Origin: Phyllostachys edulis
Taxonomy: Eukaryota > Streptophyta > Magnoliopsida > Poales > Poaceae
DNA length: 64,000 nucleotides
Direction of reading: 5' to 3'
NCBI GenBank assembly: GCA_036346405.1
Contig: CM070568.1
Coordinates: 3,106,221 to 3,170,220 of the forward strand
In this document: in pieces, positions 21,901 through 33,900 of the stretch
Numbering within the stretch: the first letter of the stretch is position 1
How the letters are laid out: every line of letters begins with the position of its first letter
The notes under the pieces: generated by a model
What the model was told of the DNA's origin: nothing
Database searches by the model: none
The model's input: the letters and a program-made list of their open reading frames with translations, nothing else
Position numbers and translations under genes: made by a program

Positions 21901-24900
21901 TCGACCAAGCTCATAGCTCGTGTGGACTCGGGTTCTACGCATAATTTAATTGCTGATGACGCCGTGCGTCGGGCTAGCGTTCCGTTACAACCACAGTGAG
22001 GGCTACGAGTCACAGTTACTAATGGCGAGCATGTATCGAGCACTGGTGTTTGCGGGGGCATGATGTTACATATTGATGATGAAACATTTCAATTGGATTG
22101 CTACGCTATTCCATTGGCAGGGTTTGACATTATCTTAGGCGTCCAATGGTTGAGTTCTCTTGGGCCGATATTGTGGTATTTCAACTTGATGACTCTACGC
22201 TTCTATCACAGGGGTCACCCGGTGACATGCAAAGGATTGAAATCATCAGCTAGTTCCCTCCATTCTCTGACGTGTGCCTCAATGGATCTAATGACATAAC
22301 TCTTAGATGAATTCGAAGGCTTATTTGTTGAGCCTCACGGGTTGCCGCCGAAACGTTCTTACGACCACCGTATTCGTCTCACTCCTGAGACACTGCCCAT
22401 TGCAGTAAGGTCGTACCGTTACCCACATATTCAAAAAAATTAACTTGAGCGTCAATGTGAGGTGATGCTTCAACAAGGTACTATTCAACCTAGTACATCC
22501 GCATTTTCAGCACCTGTGTTACTCGTTAAAAAACAAGATGGGACTCGGCGATTTTGTGTGGATTATAGAGCTCTTAATGACAAAACTATCAAAGATAAGT
22601 TTCCGATTCAATGGTGGAGGAACTTTTGGATGAACTCAAGGATGCAAAATATTTTACTAAATTAGATTTGCGTTCTGGATATCATCAGGTACACATGCAT
22701 CCTGAGGATGTGGAGAAAACAGCCTTTCGTACTCATCAAGGCTTGTTCGAATTTTTTGTTATGCCATTTGAATTGACTAATGCGCTAGCTACTTTTCAAG
22801 CTTTAATGAATACAATATTGCGGGCTTATCTTCGTCGATTTGTCTTGGTTCTCTTTGACGATATCCTCATATATAGTTCATCCTGGTCAGATCACCTCCG
22901 TCATGTTTGTACAATTTTGAGCTTATTACAGGAAAATCATCTTTTCCTCATGGTTATTAAGGCGGTAAGGCGAGGCGAGACAACCCACCCCCCTCACCCC
23001 TTTTAAGCGCTAAGGCGCGAGATGACGCCTTACACACATCTTAAGGCGCTACGGGCGGAGGAAGATCCGAAGCAAACCGAGCAATGTGGAAGAAGAGCAT
23101 AAGAAAAGGAGAAGAGAGAGCAAAAAAGAAAAAGAAAAGGACTAACCTGGCCTAGTCCAGCAGCCCATCAGGCCCAAGCTGTGCCGGCCAGGACTCGGGA
23201 CTTCTCAACCCTCAACCTTGCCTCCTCTCCTCTTCTCCTCTTTCCTGGTGCCGCCTCAACCCTACCTCCTCTCCTCTTCTCTCTTCCCTACCCTCACCCA
23301 CTCCCGTCCTCTTCCCCTTCCCTACCCCGGCGGCGCAAATCTGGAGCAACCAAGCGAGCTCCAGGCGGAAGAACACAGCCACGGGCGGCAGAGTACCCCG
23401 GCGGCGCAGATCCAGAGACAAGACGACACCCATAAGCGGCGGAGTACCCCGACGACGCAGATCTGGAGACAAGACGGCGGCGGCGCCGAGTGGTGAAGAC
23501 GAGACCGCACTTCAGGTGCCCGATCCAGCGCGGCTCCGGACGGAGGAGGATCCACAGCCGGCACAAATAGTGCGAGGCCACATCGAGCTCGCCTCCACCT
23601 CCCGACGTCGAATCCACGTCGCCGTCGGCCACATTGAGCCCGCCTCCACCTCCCGACATCAGATCCACGTCGCCGCCGGCCACATCGAGCTCGCCTCCAC
23701 CTCCCGACGCCGGATCCACGTCGCCGCCGGCCACATCGAGCTCGCCTCCACCTCCCGACGCTGGATCCACGTCGCCGCCGGCCACATCAAAACCGCCTCC
23801 ACCTCCCCGAGGCTGTGGCGTGACGCCATAGGCATGCGCGGCAAGGCAGGGCGACGCCTTAGTACACCGACAGCGCCTTACCGCCTAAGCATCGCTTAAG
23901 GCGACGCCTTAATAACCCTGCTTTTCCTCAAACGGTCCAAATGTCTCTTTGGGACATCATCGGTCACTTATTTAGGCCATGCTATCGGTGGGGAAGGCGT
24001 GGCTATGGATAAACAAAAGGTTCTTATTGACTGGCCGATCCCTCGCTCAGTACGTGCATTACGAGGTTTCTTAGGCGTGGCTGGCTATTACCAACGTTTT
24101 ATTAAAGATTATGGTCTCATGACTGCTCCGCTCCCCAAACTATTGAAAAAGGAGAATTTTAGTTGGACAGAAGCTTCTTCCAGCGCCTTTGAAATATTGA
24201 ATCATACCATATCTTCGTCTCCTGTTCTACAGCTCCCTAATTTTTCCCGTGATTTCATTGTGGAGTGTGATGCGTCTAGATCAAGCATTGGGGCTGTTTT
24301 ACATCAAACACAAGGTCCGATTGCTTTCTTCAGTCGACCGATGGCTCTACGCCACAAGAATTTGGTAGCATATGAACAAGAACTCATTGGTTTGGTTCAA
24401 GCAATCCAGCATTGGCGACCGTATTTATGGGGCCACACGTTTTTGGTTCGGGCGGATCATTATAGCCTGAAGTTTTTGCTTGATCAGCGATTGGCGACTA
24501 TACCTCAGCATCATTGGGTTAGTAAACTTCTCGAGTTTGATTTTCGCGTGGAGTATCGTCCGGGACGACAAAATACAGTGGTCGGTGCTCTTTCTAGGCG
24601 GGATTCAGATGAATTGTCACTCTTGACGCTCTCTAGACCTCAATTCGCTATTTTTTATGATATCAGGAATGAGATACATACTTCAGCCGAGTTACAAACA
24701 CTGAATACGCAAATTCTAGCAGGCACAATGGATCCAAATTGGGGTTTCGTTGATAATCTCATTACTTACAAAGGCCGCGTTTATGTTTTGGGCTCTTCAC
24801 CATCATTGTCGGCTATCATCGCAACAGCTCACACAGGTGGACATGAAGGAATTCAAAAAACTCTTCATCGCTTGTGTGCCGATTTCCATGTGCCACAAGC

Positions 24901-27900
24901 CCGTCAATTGGTTCAAGAGTTTGTTCAGACTTGTCAAAGTTGTCAACGTAATAAAACTAGTCATCTCCACATAGCCGGATTATTACAACCGTTGACGGTA
25001 CCAATGCACATATGGGACGATATATCGATGGATTTTATTGAGGATCTTTCAGAAGTTAATGGTAAATCAGTTATCCTGACTGTTGTTGATCGTTTTTCTA
25101 AATATGCGCATTTTATTGCTCTTGCACATCCTTACACCGCAAGTTCAGTCACACGGATATGCTTTGATGAAGTCGTTCGTTTACATGGGATTCTTAGTTC
25201 GATCGTTAGCGATCGTGGTCCAATTTTTACCAATCATTTTTGGGAAGAACTTTTTGGGTTGACAGGGACTCGACTTCACAAAAGCTCGGTATTTCATCCA
25301 CGGTCAGATGGACAAACTGAGGTCGTCAACAAAATCATCACAAAGTACTTAAGATGTCTTACGGGAGATCGATCTAGACAATGGTTACAATAGATGTCGT
25401 GGGCTAAATATTGTTACAATACTTCTTATCAGACGTCACTCCGGGAAACACCTTTCAAGGTTGTGTATGGACGCAATCCTCCTTCATTGCGTACTTATGA
25501 GCATGGTTCTACACGTGTGGCAGCAGTCGACAATCTTCTCCAAGACAGAGATGCATTCATTGCAAACATACATGAAAGACTACTTCAAACGCAGCAAAAG
25601 TACAAAAGAGCGTATGATGTTAATCATCGGGAAGTACAGTTTGAAGTTGGTCAATGGGTTTGGTTACAGATCCATCATCGCAAAGCCGCATCTCTTGCTG
25701 TGCACAATCAAGGCAAATTAGCACCTAGATTTTATGGACCATATCAAGTCAGTAAAAAGATTGGTTCGGTAGCTTATCAGCTTCTTCTTCTAGCAAAAGC
25801 GAAACTTCATGATGTATTTCATGTTAAGTCTTCTCAAACCCTTTGTGGGTACTCCTAATGCTCCACCACCTCTGCCCAATACGTATCATGGCAGAGTAGA
25901 TCACCTTCCTGATAAGGTTGTTCATGCTCGCAAAGCTCGTGGAAAATGGCAAGTGCTTGTCTAATAGCGTGACTTGCCAGCGGCAGAGGCGTCTTGGGAG
26001 GATTTGGATCATTTCAAGCAGCAATATCCCTCGTTTACACTCGAGGACGAGCTGCTTCTTGAGAAGGGGAGAGATGTCATGTGGGGCATTACAAATGGAA
26101 GGCGCAACAAGAGGATGCTGGCCGGCGTGCCCTCGACAACTAACTCGGTCACGACGGCGTAGTTTCTGGAGATGTCGGATTAGCTACAGAACTCGTGTGT
26201 AATTTCCGTTTCTAGTCGCAGTATTAGATGAGGACTCTTAGTTTGCTTTCCATATTGTGATTCTGTGTTGTATTCTAGCTTGTAAGATCTCTATTTAAAG
26301 AGAGCTACAATATGTTTTCAATCAAGAAAAGATCTATAATCTCAACTCTTGCTTTCCTCATATGTTTTGATGCTTGACCCTTGCGTCTGTTTTTGTATCT
26401 TGCCACTGCAACCACGGAACCATCCGGCCCTGATCGAGGCGCCGATCCTCGTCGTTCATCCACCAATCACGGTTACTACCTGCGCTCTCGAAGCCGAGTT
26501 GGTGACAAAACTAATGTTCCCTATAGTTTAATACAATTCGTAGGGAACTATGGAGGGGAAGGCCCGCCAATTGCGTGGTAGCATCCGCCAGCGTGGAATG
26601 GGTGCTGATGTGGATACAACATCCAAAGGTTCCCTACTGTGTGAATCAAAACTAGAGGGAACTAAATTTCATTTGCCTCCAAAAAAATTTTGGCCCGCCG
26701 GTCACAATCCATTGCCCAGCCGTCCAACCCAACTCGGCCCAAACTCTGTCACCTGTCACTGCCGGCCATTCTTCTCCGGGGAAATGCGGCCTGCCGGTCT
26801 CCTCCCTGAAATCTCCACACCCAAATCCTCCTCTCCAACCACAAAGAAGCCGCAGCACCCCCCCCCCCTCCTCCCATGGACTCCTGGTAGTTGCCCTAGA
26901 AGCCACCATCACCAGGAAACCCCTCCAAGTTGTACTACTGCTCCCCAAATCCTGGCAGCTGCCCAAAGAGAAGAGAAGACACGCAAATCCTGGCAGCTTC
27001 CCAAAGAGAAGAGAAGACGCCCAAATCCTACACCTGCTCCAAGTGTCTTGATATATTTTTTATGTGTTTGTGTGGTGAGTGAAAGGGAAATAGAGGAAAG
27101 GGTGGGAGGTGCTGTAAAAGATTAATTGTTTTCTTTGCTTCTCTCAGCTTCCCTACTTTTCACTGGAGTCATAGCCCTCCTTGCTGATCCTACCAAAGAT
27201 TTGGGATGATCTGAAGGTGATCAAAGACTCGGAGGTAACCAAGGACAGAACCTCTACACCAAGACTCGGAGTTAACCAAGGACAACCTCTACACCGATAG
27301 AATCTGCAAGTAAGTTTGCATGCCATGCATTTTTTTTTGTCTGCATCACCATATTTTATTTGCATTGTGGCTGGGTTTCGATGAAGTAGCTAAACAAGCA
27401 TTCTTGCAATTTGTCTTTTCTTAATAGGAGGAAATATATTTGTTTACTTCCAATTGTTATTAGAATAATGGTATGCACATGCCGTTTGCTGCACATGTAA
27501 CTAAAATTATTTGATAATGTGTCTTGACCATGGCACATGTAGCTAAAATATTTTTTTTATTTCAGTTTGTTGCTGCAAGCCTGCAACATTAAATATGTCG
27601 GTAGAAGACCGTAGTTGGATGTGCAATAGATGGAATGATAATCGGAAGTACGTTAGAGGCTTCTCTTTGCATCTGTGCACATGCGGTGCGTTTGCAGGTT
27701 TTCGTATGTTCTTTTCTTTCTTTTTATCACACTATTCATCCTGAACATGTGGACACAATTTCACCAATGGGATGTCAATGAAAAGTAAAGCTCTAGTTAT
27801 GCCCACATGTCATGGGGCATCTTAGGCAGCATCAAACATCAAAATTCAAGAATGATGCCTAGAACTGCGTGGCATGGACAAAATGGCTGGCACAACACCA

Positions 27901-30900
27901 ACAAGCATCGTAATGAGCATGCTTATGATCCAACAAAATGCTCAACACAATCATGCATTTTGACCTAACAAACTTTTCCTTTTGCGGTGGATTATCAATA
28001 TAGTAATGAGAAGGGCAATAACATGTAAGAGGATATAACAGAATAATCCTTACTTGCAACTGATTGTGGAGAAGCTCCGACTTTGCTTCCTGTTATATAA
28101 ACAAGAAAAAAATATAGCTTTGTAAATTTTAATCATGATAATATGCCATTAAGATAGAACATTTTGAAGATAATAGAAAAGGTGCTCAGGACCTGTTCAC
28201 TGAGGGCTTCTTTTAGTTGATTGATCAGGTTTATCCTAGCCGTGTCAACACTCTCAAGTTGCTCAATGCATTGCTTCAAGATTGCTTCCTTTTCTTGAAG
28301 GTCAGAAATCAATGATGATGCTTGCTGAATACCTATGAAAAAAAAAGGAGTCAAGCATTACTAGTGCATATTAGATACTTATTATTAGGTGGAGGCGACC
28401 AGTCGATCCAAGTCAACCAGTCGATGACTAGTCGATCCAAGTCGACCAGTTGATAGCAAGCCGCTCGACTTGCTCAGCTAGTCGAGTCGGTGGCTCCAGT
28501 CGAGCGCCGCCAGCCGACCGGACGACTAGTCGACGATTTAATAACATTGCAAACCATAATTATGCCACAATAGACATCATAGAGGCATTACTGCGATGCA
28601 AAAATAACAAGTTAAACAGCTGGATGTGCTGTACCAAAAAGAATACGAACGCACGTACATGTCAGAGAATTGATTTATTCCGTTCAATGTGCCCAAACCA
28701 TGCTACAATCACGTCATTATAAGTTTTCTAGAAAGCAAGTTATGTGAAGTCCAGGAGTGTTCAAATTCCTTTCTGTACAGCAATTCTCTGTCAACATGCC
28801 ACACTTACTGCATCCGACAGACACTAACATTATGCAAACATTACAGTAATCAGGATATTTACATCGGAGCATGCAGGTAATACTTTGTAAGTTAAAAATA
28901 AAAGATAACAAAAGAGAAAGAAAAAAAGAAAGAAAGAAAACAACACACAAGTACAACATCATAGCTTATACAAATCTAAAGGTTAGCAGAAACTATGGAG
29001 TTTATTCCATAACATGGACCTAACCAAGGATCCAAAAGCCGGTACCGGACCAATCCCACCGGGTGGCCGGGAAAAAAAACCGGCCGGTAACCGGATTTTC
29101 CGGAAAAAAACCGGTTGAATTTCGCTTAAAAACCGGCCGCATTTCGAAAATTGAAATTTGAATTTGCAAAAACCGGCCGGGATTTTCCTTCTCGGACCCC
29201 GGCCGGTAACCCGTGGTTACCCGCCGGGTTTTTTTTCCCTGGACCTAACAAGTTGTTGTAGTTAGTGAACTCAAAAACCAATTCTAAGTTTGATCACTTT
29301 TCTGTATTTAATATGTTGGTCCAGTCTGTATGTCATGTACGGCAGTTTAGGAATCCTCAAATTAGGAAGTTGCAATTAGACAAGTTTACTATAGAAAAGT
29401 CTTGTATTAGGAAGGATAATACCTTCCAAGTTAGTCATTATTGCATTAGGAAAGATAATACTTTCCAAGTCAGTTTGTATCCCTTTAAATTAGGAAAAAT
29501 ATCCTTTAAGAAAGAATCCTAGTTAAAGAAGGATAAGAGTCTTATTTGTAATCAGATTGTACTCCTATATATAGGAGATAAGAGGTTAATAGAAAATCAG
29601 CAAAGGATTGGGTTATTCCCCCAATCTCCCTTGCGCCAAAACCCTGCCTGTGCTACTGTTCATCACGCGGTACTGTTCATCCACGCCGCCCGCAACGGCG
29701 TCCCGACGCAATCCTCATCCGCCTAAGTTGATTCCTCCCTTTCGACTCCGCTCCCAACGCTCGTCCCTTGACATCTTGGTATCAGAGCCAACCGTTGCTC
29801 CTTCCACCATGTCGAGCAACGGTGGTAACGAGGATTTCCAACAGATAATGCGCCAATTCGCCAAGGATACGGCAAAAACTCTTGCGAGTATCCTAGCACG
29901 CTAGGTAGTATCCTTGGCGCGCATGGAGGGGCACCCCGCCAGTGAGGAGGGCAACGAAGATAAAGAAACCACCGCGTGGACAGGAGCCAAGGGAGTTCTT
30001 GCCCGATCGGCACCGCCCAGCGAGGCTCGATGTCGCCTTGGCCCAACCAACGCCGCACCTTCTTGGCGGCGGCGGCCGTGGGAAACTCATGCGAGAGCTC
30101 CCGCGGAATTCGCCGGTCTTCGACGACCACGTGGGCTCCCATCGCCGCATGATCACGACCGCGCATCCACCTCATGCCGGGCACCGGTAGCGGTGGTGGT
30201 TGACCTATAGATACCAGCTGCAAAGGACAAATTTGGAGTGTCAATGCCGCCATGTTGGCACGGGGCATTATCGGTATATGACTCTGCCTTTCCGCGCCTA
30301 TGCTTTTGGTCAAGAAGAAGGGCGGCTCTTGGCCTATCGTGTCATCTCCATGATTAATGAGGTCGCGTCGCTTGGACTTGCCCAACTCGCACGTTTACAA
30401 GATGTTTTTCACGTGAATCTCTTGAAGAAGTATGGCGACCTCCTCCTCAAGATCCATCGCCATTGTCGCCCCTCCTTCATGGCCAAGTTATTCCCACGGC
30501 CCACGGTGATCTGTGCTACTTTGTCTCGAGATAAGCGGCAAATTCGGTTCAATGGGAAGGACTTCACGTTCTCGTCGTTATGGGAAGATGTTCTCGCATT
30601 TGAGGCGTCTTATCCTCTTTTCATTTCGAGGGCGAGTACATGCATCAACGGAGGAGAGATGTCATGTGCGGCAGTTTAGGAATCCTCAAATTAGGAAGTT
30701 ACAATTATGCAAGTTTACTATAGGAAAGTCTCATTAAAGAAGTTTGCATTAGGAAGGATAATACCTTCCAAGTTAGTCATTATTGCATTAGGAAAGATAA
30801 TACTTTCCAAGTCAGTTTGTATCCCTTTAAATTAGGAAAGAGTCCTAGTTAAGGAAGGATAAGAGTCCTATTTGTAATCAGATTGTACTCCTATATATAG

Positions 30901-33900
30901 GAGATAAGAGGTTAATAGAAAATCAGCAAAGGATTGGATTATTCCCCAATCTCCCTTGTGCCAAAACCCTGCCGTGCTACTGTTCATCACGCGTGACTGT
31001 TCATCACGGTACTGTTCATCCGCGCTGCCCGCCACAGCGTCCCGACGCAATCCTCATCCGCCTGAGTTGATTCTTCCCTTTCGCCTCCACTCCCAACGCT
31101 CGTCCCCTGACACTGTAGCATTTCTTGAACTCAGAGGGAGCTAGCAGATCATGACTTTCTCCATTTTTGGAACTGGAACTGGATGTAAAATAGTTCTGAA
31201 ACAATCATGACACAAGACAGGCCAAGATAGCATAATGCATTAAGAACTAGGAATAGCACCAAACATTCTTCCGTGGCAGATATTCATAACATTATAGAAC
31301 TAGTGAAGCAAGCAAAATCCGTACCGTGGGTACAAGCATCATCAACATCTTTATCCATCTTCTCCAAAACACTAACAGTACTCGCGCATTTGTTTAAAGA
31401 AGTGTCTTCATCAAAATGTTGATCAAGCACAGATTGGTATGCAGTTACGATCTTTTCAGGCATCCCACCAACAGTCAGCTTCTACAGTGGAAGACAAACA
31501 GCAAGAAGAGCTCTCTCAAATTCATTCCAATATATGGAATCCATCATAAGTAGAAGAAAACAAAAAAAATTCACAGGACAAGAATTGGCAACTTACTTTT
31601 ATTATTGTACTGGAATTGGAATCCTTCCGTGCAGCTTTGGAAATTGAAGAGGGATTAGAGCTAGGATTTGAACTATTGCCTTTGTTATCCAATGTAGGAG
31701 GGTTGTCAACAAGAATGTCATCTTTCAGACTTTCAATACGGGTTCCAAAAACCTTTCGCTCATCCCAAATCGCTATCTGAAGTTTTTTTAAAACAAAAAA
31801 GATTGACAAATTTAATGTAAAAAAAAGATTGGCCTTGCAATCAAAACAATGAAGTAATTATTAAATTCACCATCTGTTATTACAAATTAATCAAGTCCCA
31901 ATGCAATTAATGTGGGGCCCTATTAGTGCTCACGATGACATGACTAAACACTGGATTTTGCAGCAAATCCCCTTACACAGTATCGACTGAGGGTCCAAAT
32001 AAATTCTGATAGAGATGCCCCCATGCAAACAATTGTATATACTTTAGGAATAGCAGTGCAAGAAAAGTCTTTGCCGTTGATTCTCGCTGCTAGCTACTAA
32101 CAGCCCTTTTGGGGGGTGGGGGGGGAGGGGGGAGTACATTCATTAGACCCATGACCCTTAGAGATAGAAATAAGGCTAAAAACTAGCAAGAACATTATCT
32201 TTCCTAATTGATACCCGCTTTTGTATGGCTTGTAGCTCACATTTTGTGCACGTATGTGATGTAAATGAACCTTGCATGTGAGTACATGACCGTACCTTCA
32301 AAAGACATCAGAGTAAATATCTGGAATCCAGATAACAATATACCAGGGGAAATTTTGAATAGTCAAATAACATAAAACAGCAACAGAATATCAATCCAAT
32401 AGTTTGCTAAATCAACTAAGCTAATGGTAAACCATTAATCCCATGGTACTATAGTATTATGATGGCACTGACACGTGTAGATCCCTCCAGCATTCTTGGA
32501 CAAGGCACAAAGCACTAGCACCACTCTAGAGAAAAAAAGGGGGTTGCTGGACTCAAAGCATTAACCATGAACATGTAACCACGAAAGAAAATAACTTACT
32601 AATCTTGCAACCACTTTCTTTCCATGTTCTCCCCCATTTTCATATACATCTTTCAGTGATCCAGGAAGAACCCTCCAGAACTCATTCACAAATTCGCCTC
32701 CCTTGCGTTTGCTATTTTGCAGGATGTCATTTGATAAATACAGGAATGCTACTTTCTTATCCTTTGTTGCATTATTAAACTGCTTCTCCCACGTCTCAAC
32801 AACCTTTCTGGCTCTCTTCTGGTGAAATATGCACCAGTGTGAAAGTGCTGCTTAAGAATTAAGGGATACAAAGAAGACGAGCTACAACAATCCAGATGCA
32901 AAGGAAAAAACAATATGCTGCTGGAATTGTGTATCATGAAGCCCATAGGTAATGAGGAACAAATAATTAGATCTGCCATTTGATACTCCAGAAAACCAGA
33001 ATAGAACAAACCATATCATATCAAGACACGATTAAAGCACACAAGGTAAATAAACCACAGAATTGAGTAGACCGTCCAAAAAAAAAAGTGGGGCATACTT
33101 CCTCGGTTCCCCAGGTTAATATAGGTACCATCTTTGCCATATCTGCAACCCAACTAACCAATGTAGACTCCCATTAGAAGATGGTCCGCGCTTACAGTCA
33201 TCTCACTCCACTTTGATAATAAATTTTCTTGTATAGTATATTGCATACCTACAAGCAGAATTACAAGGTTTGGAGCCCCAAAAAAGAAGCAATATTGTGC
33301 GTAAAAACTTTGAGGCATTTGCAAGAAACACAACAAAATTTGTGGTTTACCAGTTCACCAAGACTTGCTTAGAAGTTTGAAATGAACTAGTATATACAAT
33401 GTAGGGCCTAGACTTCCTCACATAAAATGCAAGCCCAAAGACATGGAAATAATCATATGATCCACCTATTTTATGGTTGATATAGGACTGCATCTGCATG
33501 ACAAATGCTGCTGTCCTCTCCAAACTCCAAAAGTTTCCCTTGCAGCATTTGTCATTTGTGATTGCTACCAAAATCTATTTTGGACACAGAATAGATAAAT
33601 ACCATCAGCATAGCAACCCCACAAAGATCATTCAAACAACTAACCAAGTGACGACAATTGGTGTACTAGCATACCACTACCCAAACAGCGGCAACCAGAA
33701 GGAACTAGTTTGATCTTTAGAACCACATGACATACTTTAGTTCCATATTAAAGGATGTCGCATAAAATTAGTTCTGCTTGCTTAGTTTGCTAAATTGAAC
33801 AGGAGAACAATTCTATCCAAACATACAAGAAACACAGACAACCTAGAGGATACTACTACACTTTAACATAGAGCCCTAACAGTTCCTGACATCATTTGTC

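Larger units (their letters stand above)
20797..26074 (+). pseudogene. Gypsy gag-pol remnant
   Basis: The gag starts at 20797 (MAGSSEMAALTQQIAEL), with a coiled-coil-like N-terminus, and soon hits a stop at 21013. Gag capsid sequence continues in other frames to 21700. Protease-type sequence (YAIPLAGFDIILGVQWL) is near 22090-22150. RT motifs are PVLLVKKQDGTRRFCVDYRA, KLDLRSGYHQ and LFDDILIYSS (22500-22880). After the hAT insertion, RT/RNase H continues (23999 on: GFLGVAGYYQRF, VECDASRSSIGAVL). The integrase has an HHCC finger near 24830-24950 and DDE residues near 25030-25330 (FIEDL, SDRGPIF, GQTEVVNK). A TAG at 25391 replaces a sense codon. The final part (ASWEDLDHFKQQYPSFTLED, near 26010) is chromodomain-like. 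Inactive. Confidence 0.9.
20349..26507 (+). mobile_element. Ty3/gypsy chromovirus-type retrotransposon (TSD AAACT)
   Basis: LTRs at 20349-20779 and 26075-26507 share TGTCATGTGGGGCATTACA and end GCGATA and GTGACA. The TSD AAACT is at 20344-20348 and 26508-26512. An initiator-Met primer site (TGGTATCAGAGCC, 20783-20795) follows the 5' LTR and a purine tract (GAGAAGGGGAGAGA, 26061-26074) precedes the 3' LTR. The order gag, protease, RT, RNase H, integrase, chromodomain-like end identifies Ty3/gypsy. It lies antisense to the CID gene, in intron 6. A 972-bp hAT element interrupts its RT. Confidence 0.93.
12973..28053 (-). other. Intron 6 of the CID gene (15,081 bp, transposon-filled)
   Basis: Bounded by donor GTAAGG (28053) and acceptor ACAAACAG (12973). 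The intron interrupts the coiled coil between residues 294 and 295. It contains an inverted-repeat element with a Copia inside, and a gypsy element with a hAT inside. The remaining parts (12973-13540, 19981-20233, 26513-28053) show no gene. Confidence 0.88.
29331..31112 (+). mobile_element. Internally deleted Ty3/gypsy element (1782 bp, TSD CTGTA)
   Basis: LTRs 29331-29773 and 30660-31112 start TGTCATGT(A/G)CGGCAG and end TGACA. The TSD CTGTA is at 29326-29330 and 31113-31117. The primer site TGGTATCAGAGCC begins at 29777. The 886-bp interior keeps a gag start (MSSNGGNEDFQQIMRQFAKD, 29809) and the pol end (LQDVFHVNLLKKY near 30400, WEDVLAFEASYPLF near 30580) but has lost protease, RT and integrase. 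It is non-autonomous, in intron 4 of the CID gene, antisense to it. Confidence 0.92.

Noticed and set aside
23294..23899. ORFs with 17-aa repeats on both strands (163 and 127 aa)
   Set aside because: The 51-bp tandem repeat keeps all frames open; there is no start context, and it lies inside a non-autonomous hAT element.
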